This document shows, in pieces, positions 45,274-54,443 of a stretch of DNA of 64,000 nt. Source of the DNA: Streptococcus varani (GTDB lineage Bacteria; Bacillota; Bacilli; Lactobacillales; Streptococcaceae); NCBI RefSeq assembly GCF_001375655.1, contig NZ_CTEN01000002.1, positions 62,001 through 126,000 of the forward strand, in the 5' to 3' direction. The notes beneath the pieces are model-generated. The model worked only from the letters and a program-made list of their open reading frames with translations, ran no database searches and was not told the origin of the DNA. Position 1 is the first letter of the stretch, and the number at the start of each line of letters is the position of its first letter. The position numbers were made by a program, and so were the translations under genes.

Positions 45274-46485
45274 TTAAAGTTCGATATCGCCGAACAAGTC
45301 AGCCATAGAGAAACCAGTTTGTGTTTCTGGTAATTCGAAATCACGTTTTGCTTCACGTTTAGGACGACGAGCTGGACGTGATTGACGTTTTTCGCCTTCT
45401 TCAGCAGAACCTTCTTCACGAGCTGGACGCTCTTCCAAAGCTTTGATTGAAAGGGATACACGCTCATCAGCTGCATTCACTTCAAGTACTTTAACAGTTA
45501 CTTCTTGGCCAACAGTCAAAGCATCTTTTGGATTTTCAACACGTTTGTGTGAAATTTGTGAGATGTGAACCAAACCATCAATACCTGGCAATACTTCAAC
45601 GAAAGCACCGAAATCAGTCAAACGTTTCACTTTGCCTTCGATAACATCGCCAGCAGCAAGTTTTTGTTCAACACCATCCCATGGTCCAGGTTGAGTTGCT
45701 TTAAGAGAAAGGGATACACGACCTTCAACTTCGTCGATAGCCAATACTTTCACTTCAACTTCTTCACCTACAGAAACAACTGATTTTGGTGAAACATTGC
45801 GTTCATGCGACAATTCAGTCAAATGAACCAAACCATCCACACCACCAAGGTCGATAAAGGCACCGAAGCTAGTAATGCGTGCAACTTTACCAGTTACCAC
45901 TTCACCAACAGATAATTTACCAAATACTTCTTGACGAGCTGCTGCAGCTGATTCTTCAACAACATCACGACGTGAAAGGATAAAGCGATTTTCAGCTGGA
46001 TCAACTTCTTTGATCTTAGCATCAAACTCTTGACCTACGAAACGTTCAGTGTTACGAGTAAAACGGCTGTCGATCATTGAAGCTGGGATAAATCCACGAA
46101 GCCCTTCAAATTCAACAGAAAGACCACCTTTAACAGCACGAGTAACTTTAACAGTTACTACTTCGCCTTCACGGCCTACAAGTTTGTCCCAAGCTTTGCG
46201 TGCTTCCAAACGTTTTTTAGATACAAGATAGGTAACAGTGTCTGTATCCTTACCAACAACTTGACGAAGCACAAGTAATTCAAGCGTTTCGCCAACTTTA
46301 ACAAGTTCATTGATATCAGCGTTGCGGTCGTTTGTCAACTCACGAAGAGTCAAGACACCCTCAACACCAGTTCCAGCGATCGCTACGTTAGCTTGACCAG
46401 CATCCACTGTCAATACTTCTGCAGTTACCACATCACCAGGTGTAACCTCATTTACACTGTTCAACAAATCTTCAAATTCGTTCAT
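45274..46485 (-). CDS. rpsA: 30S ribosomal protein S1 homologue
   Basis: 403 aa with four S1 RNA-binding domains (about residues 15-85, 102-165, 190-260 and 275-345) and an arginine-rich acidic tail. Each domain ends near a GFIPAS or GLVHLTE/ISQIS motif. This four-domain form is usual in Gram-positive bacteria and may be less essential than E. coli S1. It is a separate unit followed by tRNA-Arg. Confidence 0.94.
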   Translation of the reverse strand: MNEFEDLLNSVNEVTPGDVVTAEVLTVDAGQANVAIAGTGVEGVLTLRELTNDRNADINELVKVGETLELLVLRQVVGKDTDTVTYLVSKKRLEARKAWDKLVGREGEVVTVKVTRAVKGGLSVEFEGLRGFIPASMIDSRFTRNTERFVGQEFDAKIKEVDPAENRFILSRRDVVEESAAAARQEVFGKLSVGEVVTGKVARITSFGAFIDLGGVDGLVHLTELSHERNVSPKSVVSVGEEVEVKVLAIDEVEGRVSLSLKATQPGPWDGVEQKLAAGDVIEGKVKRLTDFGAFVEVLPGIDGLVHISQISHKRVENPKDALTVGQEVTVKVLEVNAADERVSLSIKALEERPAREEGSAEEGEKRQSRPARRPKREAKRDFELPETQTGFSMADLFGDIEL

Positions 46486-46606
46486 TAAAAACCTCCGACA
46501 ATCAAGTCTCCCGACTTAACATAAAATATATTTTATTTAAGGCACACGCAAGGACAACAATATTTAGCTTCTTTGACGAATTAGAGGGGAACTCTAATAC
46601 CTTGAC

Positions 46607-46678
46607 TGGGGTAGCTGGATTCGAACCAACGCATGAGGGAGTCAAAGTCCCTTGCCTTACCGCTTGGCTATACCCCAT
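46607..46678 (-). tRNA. tRNA-Gln (anticodon TTG)
   Basis: TGGGGTA pairs with TACCCCA as acceptor stem. The anticodon loop CTTTGAC gives TTG. D-loop AGCCAAGCGGTAAGG and T-loop GGTTCGAATCC are standard. The 3' border may be off by one base. Confidence 0.92.
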
Positions 46679-46816
46679 GGTGTTTATTCCAAGATAATTT
46701 CAAAATTGAACTCTAGCTAAACGCTAGGTAAAAACGATAAGTTTCCTAGCAAATCAGGATTTGCTGTCAACTTCCTATTTTCACTGTGTGTTTGGACGCC
46801 CTTAGTATCTTAGAAA

Positions 46817-46897
46817 TGGAAAGAGAGGGATTCGAACCCCCGAACCCGAAGGAGCGGATTTACAGTCCGCCGCGTTTAGCCTCTTCGCTATCTTTCC
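46817..46897 (-). tRNA. tRNA-Tyr (anticodon GTA)
   Basis: GGAAAGA pairs with TCTTTCC on the minus strand. The anticodon loop CTGTAAA gives GTA, and a long variable arm (CTCCTTCGGGTTCGG region) marks a class II tRNA. 81 bases. Confidence 0.94.
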
Positions 46898-46949
46898 GCA
46901 ACACTAACAGCCACTATTCTATCATAAAATACTGACTAAAACAAGTGTT

Positions 46950-47183
46950 TTAATGGCTTAAATTGTAATTTTCAATAATATTTCCGACAGCTTTTTCTAA
47001 AGTCTTATAAAAACTTTCGGCATTTCCATTTTTTAGAACTGCAAAATTATTTTCAGCCAGTTCTGCGATTTCACCAATCATTTTTTTTCCAATGGAAAGT
47101 TGATAACCATCATATTTTTGACCGTTCACTTCAACTTTGCTGTCTTCGATTTGAATTTCAATCTTTTTATCTTTTTTTCTCAT
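46950..47183 (-). CDS. DUF2969 family protein
   Basis: 77 aa, highly charged, with MRKKDKKIEIQIEDSKVEVN at the start and a mixed alpha/beta pattern. It matches the small DUF2969 family of streptococci. The function is unknown. TAGGTAAAAT (-10 TAAAAT) lies 17 bases before the ATG and a GAGG ribosome-binding site follows it. Confidence 0.8.
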   Translation of the reverse strand: MRKKDKKIEIQIEDSKVEVNGQKYDGYQLSIGKKMIGEIAELAENNFAVLKNGNAESFYKTLEKAVGNIIENYNLSH

Positions 47184-47216
47184 AATTTACCTCACTTTAC
47201 TCATTTTACCTAAAAA

Positions 47217-47243
47217 TGAAAAAGCTTGCAAGTGCAAGCCTCT
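47217..47243 (-). terminator. Terminator of the DUF2969 gene or upstream side
   Basis: GCTTGC-actt-GCAAGC followed by TTTTTC on the minus strand, but it lies upstream of the DUF2969 gene and would act on the transposase side. Confidence 0.65.
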
Positions 47244-47367
47244 TCGAACCATTCCCCTTGTTGCCTTTTTCTCATAATTTCGTATATTTTTAAAAAGAAT
47301 GGAGAGTGAACTTGTCCGCAGAATGGTATTTTTCTAACCTTGACTAGTCATTTCAAAGCTAATCTTG

Positions 47368-47392
47368 AAAAAAGGGCGCACTTGGCCCTTGT
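47368..47392 (-). terminator. Terminator behind the IS transposase
   Basis: AAGGGC-caagt-GCGCCC followed by TTTTTTC on the minus strand, sixteen bases after the transposase stop. Confidence 0.75.
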
Positions 47393-47407
47393 AAGTGGAG
47401 GGATTTT

Positions 47408-48667
47408 TTAAACAACCCAACTCGCCAGATGCGCTTGGTTTCCAGTCTTCAACTTTGCCAGGGCAAAGCCAATTATGACAAGAAAACTCATACTGATAGC
47501 TAACCTCATCTTCTTCAGGCCTCGAATGGTATGATTCTCAAAACGAAAATCCCTGTCCAATCTTCCGTTGACCCGCTCCACAGAAGTTCTCTTCTTGTAC
47601 TGTCGCTTAAATTTCTGACTAGCTCGTCCAACTTTGTTAAAAATAATGGGTTCAAAACTCCTTTTCAAGCGAAAAATCCGATCATCTTGGTATTGTGGGT
47701 GAAAGCCATAACGCAGACTATCACAGGATTTATCATAACCTTTATACAATAACTCTATTTCTTCACATTGATCATCTACCCAGAAGACTTGACCTGACTG
47801 GTTATAGACAATATCAGTATCTAAATATTGTCGTGTTTCCTCCTCTTTCCATCGATGAGGTGCATCAATAATAGGGAGAATATCCGCATCCTCTAAGAGG
47901 TGTTGAAGCGGTTCACCGCTGTAACCGCGATCTGCCATCAGATACTGAGCTCTGTCTAAAACTTTCTCACTTAGGTGACTAATCATCTTCTTAGCGACAG
48001 TCTGTTCCCCCTTTGAAGCAGGTGTCACTTCCCAGGTAATCGGGAGTTCGTAATGGGCATCCACGATGAGATGACAGCGAAATCCATAGTAATTTTCTTT
48101 TTTCACGTACCCATTTTTACCATGTCTTTCTTTACAAGTGAAATCGGCATCCAGATCAGATCGCTTATCTTTTTTCTTTTTCTGACCATAAGGAGTCGCA
48201 TAACTTTCAATTAGTTTCCCATCTAAAGCCAGTTCCTTACCAAAATCAGGAAGGAGCTCATAGAGGCCTGAAACTCCTGACTGAACCCAGTACTCAATAT
48301 CGGGACAGAGTTCTACCAAATCTTGAATAAAACGTGAAAAGGCCGATTTGGAGGGAGCGTGAACCAGTTTCCTTGTTCCGTTCTTTAATTTGACACCGTG
48401 CGTTTCAAATCCACATATTTGTCGAAGCTGACTATTCATATTCAGATGCCGTATCAATTGTTGGTCGGTTTCCAGCTGTAAAATAAATTTAGACACGTAG
48501 GCGATGAAGTAAGATTGAACACTGTAATCTCGACGTCCATGACGACGTCTTTCTTCCAGACACTGGAAGAGGTTGGTTTCTGGCAAACCATCCAGAACAG
48601 TCAAAATTTTTTCTAGATCGCCCATTTCATGGTCCTCAAAGAGGTTGAGTTGTGTTATAATTTTCAT
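47408..48667 (-). CDS. DDE transposase (IS4/IS1182-like)
   Basis: 419 aa. The N-terminal helical domain (about residues 30-150) is followed by a DDE core: ALDGKLIESYATPYG (first D), LMADRGYSGEPL (second D) and TSVERVNGRLDRDF (E). It differs from the IS30, ISL3 and IS1182 remnants here. I did not find terminal inverted repeats, so the borders of the IS are unknown. Frame intact; possibly active. Confidence 0.85.
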   Translation of the reverse strand: MKIITQLNLFEDHEMGDLEKILTVLDGLPETNLFQCLEERRRHGRRDYSVQSYFIAYVSKFILQLETDQQLIRHLNMNSQLRQICGFETHGVKLKNGTRKLVHAPSKSAFSRFIQDLVELCPDIEYWVQSGVSGLYELLPDFGKELALDGKLIESYATPYGQKKKKDKRSDLDADFTCKERHGKNGYVKKENYYGFRCHLIVDAHYELPITWEVTPASKGEQTVAKKMISHLSEKVLDRAQYLMADRGYSGEPLQHLLEDADILPIIDAPHRWKEEETRQYLDTDIVYNQSGQVFWVDDQCEEIELLYKGYDKSCDSLRYGFHPQYQDDRIFRLKRSFEPIIFNKVGRASQKFKRQYKKRTSVERVNGRLDRDFRFENHTIRGLKKMRLAISMSFLVIIGFALAKLKTGNQAHLASWVV

Positions 48668-48742
48668 GTGAGACCTCGCTAATAGCTATAGTTTGCACTA
48701 CTATTATAACGCTTTGACGTTGAATGATGGCTCACAAAGGGA

Positions 48743-48777
48743 AAAATCGCTACAGACCGTGGCGATTTTTCTTTTTA
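48743..48777 (+). terminator. Bidirectional hairpin at the upstream side of the IS
   Basis: AAAAATCGC-tacagaccgtg-GCGATTTTT followed by CTTTTT on the plus strand; on the minus strand the stem is followed by CCC only. Such hairpins at IS borders stop outside transcription. Confidence 0.6.
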
Positions 48778-48837
48778 GGTGATCCTTAAACCTTGATAAA
48801 TCTAAGTTCAAGAAAAAGGGGAATGATTCTCTTCAAC

Positions 48838-49860
48838 TTAATCTACTGTCACAATCCAGCCTTCTGGTGCTTCTATATCTCCGAATTGGATACCTGTTAA
48901 TTCCTTATATAATTTTTCTGTGATAGGGCCTACCTCAGTTTCACTATAAAAGACATGGAAGTCTTCTCCGTTTTGAACACCACCGATTGGTGAGATAACC
49001 GCTGCTGTACCACAAGCTCCGGCCTCCACAAACTTATCCAAATCATTGACATAAACATCTCCTTCAATAGCTGTTAAACCTAGGCGTTTTTCAGCTAAAT
49101 AAAGCAAGGAATATTTGGTGATGGATGGAAGAATGGATGGGCTTATTGGCGTGATAAATTCATTATCAGCCGTAATTCCAAAGAAGTTTGCTGAACCTAC
49201 TTCTTCTATTTTAGTATGGGTTGCAGGATCCAGGTAAATCACATCTGAGAAGCCAGTATTTTTTGCTTTTTTACCTGGTAGCAGGCTGGCAGCATAGTTA
49301 CCGCCAACTTTGGCAGCCCCAGTCCCGTGAGGCGCAGCTCGATCATATTCATCTTGAATGAGGAAATTCGTCGGAGCTAAACCACCTTTGAAATAATTAC
49401 CAACTGGCATGGCAAAGACTGTAAAGATGTACTCTTGGGCAGGACTAACACCAATAATATCACCCACACCTATCAAGAGAGGTCGCAAATAAAGGGTTCC
49501 TCCCGTGCCATAGGGTGGTACATAATCTTTATTTGCTTTGGTAACTTGCTTACACGCATCCACAAACATATGAGTTGGGACTTGTGGCATGAGTAGGCGA
49601 TCTGCCGTCCTTTGCAGACGCTCAGCGTTTTGATCCGGACGAAAGAGTTGGATTGAACCTGACTTGGTTCGATAGGCTTTTAAACCTTCAAATGCCTGTT
49701 GACCATAATGAAGAGCCGGTGAACTCTCTGAAAGATGTAGGGTTGCATCTTCTGTCAAGCCACTATCCTGCCATTGACCATTTTTATAATAAGCAATATA
49801 GCGATACGGTAATTTCATATAGGAAAAGCCGAGGTTTGCCCAATCAAGTTCAACTGTCAT
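48838..49860 (-). CDS. ilvE: Branched-chain amino-acid aminotransferase
   Basis: 340 aa fold-type IV PLP enzyme. KVGGNYAASL carries the PLP lysine (about residue 186), with the typical EVGSANFFGIT segment after it. It transfers amino groups between branched-chain amino acids and their keto acids. It is read toward the IS element, apparently from its own promoter (TTACAAT and AAAAGGAG upstream). Confidence 0.95.
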   Translation of the reverse strand: MTVELDWANLGFSYMKLPYRYIAYYKNGQWQDSGLTEDATLHLSESSPALHYGQQAFEGLKAYRTKSGSIQLFRPDQNAERLQRTADRLLMPQVPTHMFVDACKQVTKANKDYVPPYGTGGTLYLRPLLIGVGDIIGVSPAQEYIFTVFAMPVGNYFKGGLAPTNFLIQDEYDRAAPHGTGAAKVGGNYAASLLPGKKAKNTGFSDVIYLDPATHTKIEEVGSANFFGITADNEFITPISPSILPSITKYSLLYLAEKRLGLTAIEGDVYVNDLDKFVEAGACGTAAVISPIGGVQNGEDFHVFYSETEVGPITEKLYKELTGIQFGDIEAPEGWIVTVD

Positions 49861-49958
49861 AACGTAACTCCTTTTAATTTGTGACTATTGTAACCCTTTT
49901 TGGCAAAAAAATCAAGGAATATTCTGACAATTTAATATTTTTACCTATCTTATCCAAC

Positions 49959-51023
49959 TCAATCAAGTTTAATCTTAATCACTCGATCCATAGAGGTTAC
50001 AGTCGGATTTAATCGATATTTAATGGATGAGGATTCAAACAAGAGATAAAGATAATGATTTTCAGAAATAAGTTGTTGCATATAGGGTGGTGCTGTCACT
50101 TCTTTTAAAAGATTCGTTGATTGATCTAAGTCCTCCAGTTTTTCTATACCTGGAAAGGCAAAAAATAAAAGTTTCGAATCCTTATCTCCGTATGATTGTG
50201 ATAAAATAATTTCTTTACCCACGATGGCAACACCTTGTATTTGCTGAGGAATTTCAATGACTTTCATCGGGGAATAACTATCACTATTAGGAGATTTTTG
50301 GTAAAGGAGACCATTCTCGTCAAGTGAAAATAGAGTCATATATCCCTTGTCATTTTTATCAAAATAACCAATGAAGAGGTGCCCATCTAAGTAGGTCATA
50401 AAAGAGGCTTTTTCAATTTTTGCTAATTTGTACTGCTGGCTAAATGAGACTGCTTTTTTAGATTGACTAAAATCTTCTTTTTGTATTGTAGATAATTCTA
50501 AAGAAGAAATTTGAGAATTTTTATCCTCATCTGTCGTCGTTATCCAAAGTCTCTTGTGTTGGCTATCATATGCTAATCCACCAACGTGACTGGTTGTCGG
50601 CAATACAATTGTTTTTAAATAATCGCCCGTTTCTCTATCTAAAATCCAAAGAACAGAGTCATGAGAATAGCTATTGCTATAGGCTGAAATAAGAACATAG
50701 TCTTCAACAAAACTGAGCCCTTGAGGTGTCATATCCTCTGCTTGGTCAACACTCCCCTTATCCTCACCTTTCGCTTGAATCGTATTGGTTTGAACTAAAC
50801 CAGGCACAATATAAGTTTGACTTTTTTCAGAGGGAACTTTCTCATATAGATCTGGATAATACTCTTTTAATTCCTGATAAAATTCATCCAGTTGATTACT
50901 GGCTGCATTGGTATTGGTCCCATTTTCTTCTTTATAAGATGTGCCATTAAATAACTCCAAACCATAAAAACCAAGGAGACCAACTCCAAGGAGAAGACTC
51001 ACCATTACCACAAACTTTTTCAT
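49959..51023 (-). CDS. Membrane-anchored propeller-like extracellular protein
   Basis: 354 aa. An N-terminal membrane segment (MKKFVVMVSLLLGVGLLGFY) lacks a lipobox cysteine, so it should be an uncleaved anchor. The rest (about residues 80-350) has repeated beta-strand patterns with GGLAYDSQHKRLWITTTDE and IQGVAIVGKEIILSQSYGDK, compatible with a beta-propeller. Acts outside the membrane. Ligand unknown. Confidence 0.65.
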   Translation of the reverse strand: MKKFVVMVSLLLGVGLLGFYGLELFNGTSYKEENGTNTNAASNQLDEFYQELKEYYPDLYEKVPSEKSQTYIVPGLVQTNTIQAKGEDKGSVDQAEDMTPQGLSFVEDYVLISAYSNSYSHDSVLWILDRETGDYLKTIVLPTTSHVGGLAYDSQHKRLWITTTDEDKNSQISSLELSTIQKEDFSQSKKAVSFSQQYKLAKIEKASFMTYLDGHLFIGYFDKNDKGYMTLFSLDENGLLYQKSPNSDSYSPMKVIEIPQQIQGVAIVGKEIILSQSYGDKDSKLLFFAFPGIEKLEDLDQSTNLLKEVTAPPYMQQLISENHYLYLLFESSSIKYRLNPTVTSMDRVIKIKLD

Positions 51024-51192
51024 ATCATTCTCCAATCTCAACAATTCATAATACACAGAACCTGAATAGAGTTACTATCATTAGTATATCAAAATATAAA
51101 GCTTAAAACGATTTGGTGGGAAATAAAGTTCTTCTGACACATATGGTCGTAAACTATTTTTCCGATATCCTGCCTGTTACACCAATCTAAAA

Positions 51193-51225
51193 AATTAAAA
51201 GCCAAACAAAAGTAAGGCTTTTAAT
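51193..51225 (-). terminator. Terminator of parC
   Basis: AAAAGCC-ttacttttgttt-GGCTTTT followed by AATTTTTT on the minus strand. Confidence 0.85.
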
Positions 51226-51227
51226 CT

Positions 51228-53681
51228 TTATTTCACTTTTGCAGCAAAGACACCTTGATCGGAAATAGTATCTGATATAAAGCTTCCGTTGCTGGTTCTT
51301 TCTGACAGGTTGAGATTGGTTAAATTAACTTCTTCAACTTGTCCTGTTTGACTTTGTACTTGGAGGATTTGCTGTCTCTCTTCAACTTCTGTGGCAAAGA
51401 GATCCAATTCTGCTCCGCCATTTTCCGCAAAGACAGGTCCTGCAAGGAAGACACGGTGTGGTTTAGCCTTGAGTTCACGGAGAACCTGCAAACCGCGTCC
51501 AGCGCGCTTGGTCAATGGAATATCGTTGATAGACATGCGTTTGAGACTACCACGTTGCGTCAAGACATACATAGACTTCGTATTTGCAATAAAGGCACTT
51601 GCCACCACATCATCACCTTTGAGGTTGATGGCTTTCACACCCGCCGCCTTAGCACCGATAACAGGCACTTCTTCGATAGAAAAATGCAGTGCATACCCAT
51701 TATGCGTTACTAAGATAACATCATCCATCAGAATTGGCGAAACGGTTACAATGGAATCTGCTTCATTTTTCAACTTAGCAAACTTGAGCGACTTAGACTT
51801 GTAGGTCCGCCATGGGGCAAATTCCTTGCGCTCGAATCGCTTGATTTGACCCAATTTCGTCACCGCAAAGTAGGTTTGAGCTCCAAAGTCATCGACAATT
51901 TCAGCATAAAGAACTTGTTCTTCATTGCCATAAGTGGTGATGGTTTGTGACAAATGCTCACCAATATCTTTCCAACGAATGTCTGTCAATTCATGGATTG
52001 GTCGATAGATGACATTTCCAAAGTTGGTAAAAATCAGCAAATGCTGGGTTGTCTTGACTTTCTCCAGGAAAATCAATTCATCTTCATCCCGCTTACCCAT
52101 TTCTTCCATTGCTGATGAATTAAACGAACGAGGACTGGTCCGTTTGATATAACCACCACGAGTAATGCTGACAAAGGTTTCTTCTTCTGCAATCAGGCTT
52201 GCTGTATCAATTTCGATGGTCTCCGCCTGATCTTGCAACTCACTGAGACGGGGATTGGCAAATTTCTTCTTAACATCACGAAGTTCCTTTTTCATGACAT
52301 TATACATGGTCCGCTCATCTCCGATAATGGCTGCCAAGGTTGCAATCAACTCGCGCAGTCCAGCTTCTTCATTCTGCAAGGTCACGATATCTGTATTGGT
52401 CAAACGATAGAGTTGCAAGGTAACAATGGCTTCTGCTTGTTCTTCTGAGAAATCGTAACTGATTTTTAGGTTTTCCTTGGCATCCGATTTGTTCTCTGAA
52501 GCTCGGATGAGGGCGATGACTTCATCTAAGATGGAAATCACTCGAATCAAGCCTTCCACGATGTGGAGGCGTTTTTCAGCCTTCTCTTTGTCGAACTTAG
52601 AACGACCGATGATAATATCCTTACGGTGGGCAATATAGCTTGTCAGCATCGGAATAATACCGATTTGACGCGGCGTATAGTTGTCGATGGCCACCATGTT
52701 GAAGTTATAATTGACCTGTAAATCAGTATACTTAAAGAGGTAATTGAGGATGGTTTGTTCATCCGCATCCTTCTTCAACTCAATAGCAATGCGTAGTCCA
52801 TCACGGTCCGATTCATCACGCACTTCTGCGATGCCTGGAACCTTGTTGTTGACACGAACATCGTCGATTTTCTTAACCAGTACAGCCTTATTGACCTCGT
52901 AAGGAATTTCAGTCACAATAATCTGTTTTTTGCCACCCTTGAGGTCTTCGATTGCTGTCCGTGAACGAACAACCACGCGGCCTTTACCTGTTTCATAGGC
53001 CTTGCGAATCTCATCGCGGCCTTGAATGATGGCACCTGTTGGAAAATCGGGTCCCGGCAAGAACTCCATGAGTTTGTCCAACTTAGCAGACGGATGGTCA
53101 ATCATGTAGACAACGGCATCGATGACTTCAGATAAGTTATGCGGCGGAATGTCTGTCGCATAACCAGCTGAGATCCCTGTCGCACCATTGACCAAAAGGT
53201 TTGGAAAGGCAGCCGGCAAGACGGTTGGTTCTTTTTCTGTATCGTCAAAGTTCCAGGCAAAGGGCACCGTATTTTTCTCGATGTCTTGCAAGAGGAAACC
53301 AGCGATTTCAGAAAGACGAGCTTCCGTATAACGCATAGCGGCCGCCGGATCCCCATCCATAGAACCATTATTACCGTGCATCTCAATCAAGGTTTCACGG
53401 TTTTTCCAGTCCTGAGACATACGGACCATGGCATCATAAATAGAAGAATCCCCGTGTGGGTGAAAATTACCCATGACGTTTCCGACCGACTTGGCCGATT
53501 TACGGAATCCTTTTTCAAAGGTATTGCCATCCTTATTCATGGAATAAAGAATACGGCGCTGTACAGGCTTTAAGCCATCACGAATATCAGGAAGCGCACG
53601 CTCCTGAATAATGTATTTGGAGTAGCGACCAAAACGCTCTCCCATGATGTCCTCAAGGGACATGTTTTGAATGTTATTCAT
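51228..53681 (-). CDS. parC: DNA topoisomerase IV subunit A
   Basis: 817 aa from MNNIQNMSLEDIMGERFGRY. The active-site tyrosine is in AAMRYTEARLS (about residue 118). The quinolone-resistance region reads GDSSIYDAMVRMSQDW with Ser79 and Asp83 in the wild-type state. C-terminal DNA-wrapping blades follow. A TTG further upstream would start inside a repeat element, so it is rejected. No Shine-Dalgarno is visible. In streptococci parE and parC are usually adjacent; here ykvA lies between. Confidence 0.96.
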   Translation of the reverse strand: MNNIQNMSLEDIMGERFGRYSKYIIQERALPDIRDGLKPVQRRILYSMNKDGNTFEKGFRKSAKSVGNVMGNFHPHGDSSIYDAMVRMSQDWKNRETLIEMHGNNGSMDGDPAAAMRYTEARLSEIAGFLLQDIEKNTVPFAWNFDDTEKEPTVLPAAFPNLLVNGATGISAGYATDIPPHNLSEVIDAVVYMIDHPSAKLDKLMEFLPGPDFPTGAIIQGRDEIRKAYETGKGRVVVRSRTAIEDLKGGKKQIIVTEIPYEVNKAVLVKKIDDVRVNNKVPGIAEVRDESDRDGLRIAIELKKDADEQTILNYLFKYTDLQVNYNFNMVAIDNYTPRQIGIIPMLTSYIAHRKDIIIGRSKFDKEKAEKRLHIVEGLIRVISILDEVIALIRASENKSDAKENLKISYDFSEEQAEAIVTLQLYRLTNTDIVTLQNEEAGLRELIATLAAIIGDERTMYNVMKKELRDVKKKFANPRLSELQDQAETIEIDTASLIAEEETFVSITRGGYIKRTSPRSFNSSAMEEMGKRDEDELIFLEKVKTTQHLLIFTNFGNVIYRPIHELTDIRWKDIGEHLSQTITTYGNEEQVLYAEIVDDFGAQTYFAVTKLGQIKRFERKEFAPWRTYKSKSLKFAKLKNEADSIVTVSPILMDDVILVTHNGYALHFSIEEVPVIGAKAAGVKAINLKGDDVVASAFIANTKSMYVLTQRGSLKRMSINDIPLTKRAGRGLQVLRELKAKPHRVFLAGPVFAENGGAELDLFATEVEERQQILQVQSQTGQVEEVNLTNLNLSERTSNGSFISDTISDQGVFAAKVK

Positions 53682-53683
53682 AA

Positions 53684-53817
53684 GATACAAAGGGACGTTT
53701 CATTTGTGAAAATTTCTGTAGAAAAATAGGAAATCTGACGAAGATGCTTGCATCTAGGAAAGATTTATCTTTTTACCAGGAAATTGGTCCCTTGTTCAAT
53801 CCCAATATGGAATGAAC
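53684..53817 (-). ncRNA. Structured leader element of parC (related to the carB leader)
   Basis: On the minus strand GGGAC and GTCCC enclose 90 bases. Inside are GATG-cttg-CATC and TTTCA-caaa-TGAAA hairpins at the same places as the different stems in the carB element. A 5' hairpin GTTCA-TCC/GGA-TGAAC replaces the 11-bp hairpin of the other copy. The outer GATAC stem partner is absent. Confidence 0.55.
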
Positions 53818-53853
53818 TTTCCTTTCGTTTAAGATGAAAAGGGGGTAATTATC

Positions 53854-53880
53854 TTAAACCCAGACCCTGGCCGGGTTTAA
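53854..53880 (-). promoter_or_regulatory. Hairpin upstream of the parC leader element
   Basis: TTAAACCC-ggccagggtct-GGGTTTAA on the minus strand: an eight-pair stem with a long loop. The rest of 53818-54006 has no gene. A promoter could not be assigned with confidence. Confidence 0.45.
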
Positions 53881-54006
53881 TTCCTTTCGTATAATGTGAA
53901 GGATTTTTGGCTTTACTGCTAGCGACAAAATGAAAAGAGGAAGTCTTTATCTTTTTTCTAATTATCAGAGAAATCTCTTTAATTAGACTTTCCCCAATAT
54001 CCATGT

Positions 54007-54429
54007 TTACTGATCACTCTTTTTTGGTTGACCTTTTCGCCACGCGATGTAGTCATCAATATCAGATTGAACCATCAAGAGAGCAGCTGAAACAACTGCG
54101 GCATCATCAAGAAAGCCGAAACTTGGAATAATATCCGGCATCATATCGACCGGTGTTAAAAAATAAATCAAGGCAGCAACGATTGCAATTAATGACCCAA
54201 TTGGTATTTCTCTATAACGGCCCTCAACATAGGCTTTGACCAAGGAAATCATCACTGCCATTTTACTTATTTTTTTCCCAACGAAAGGAACTATTTTTAA
54301 CTTTCTTTCAATGGCTTGAAGCAATTTTTCCAGTTTATCAGGACTTTCAATTGTCTGACGAGAGGCATTGTACTGCCCTTTTAATAATTTTTTAGCCTGA
54401 GCCTTGTCAATGATACATTTAATAAACAT
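54007..54429 (-). CDS. YkvA-like (DUF1232) membrane protein
   Basis: 140 aa. The C-terminal DUF1232 region has VALIYFLTPVDMMPDIIPSF and GFLDDAAVVSAALLMVQ (about residues 80-118), typical of the YkvA family. Two short membrane-interacting segments are likely. Function unknown. It lies 15 bp behind parE. Confidence 0.85.
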   Translation of the reverse strand: MFIKCIIDKAQAKKLLKGQYNASRQTIESPDKLEKLLQAIERKLKIVPFVGKKISKMAVMISLVKAYVEGRYREIPIGSLIAIVAALIYFLTPVDMMPDIIPSFGFLDDAAVVSAALLMVQSDIDDYIAWRKGQPKKSDQ

Positions 54430-54443
54430 AGTAGTACCTCTTT

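Noticed and set aside
45565..46231. Plus-strand frames opposite rpsA, and similar ones opposite parC, parE, carB and fruA
   Set aside because: They lack ribosome-binding sites and recognisable products and mirror the codon pattern of the real genes.
53681..53690. parC starting at TTG 53690
   Set aside because: It lies in the conserved end of the leader element and homologues start at MNNIQNMS/MSNIQNMS.
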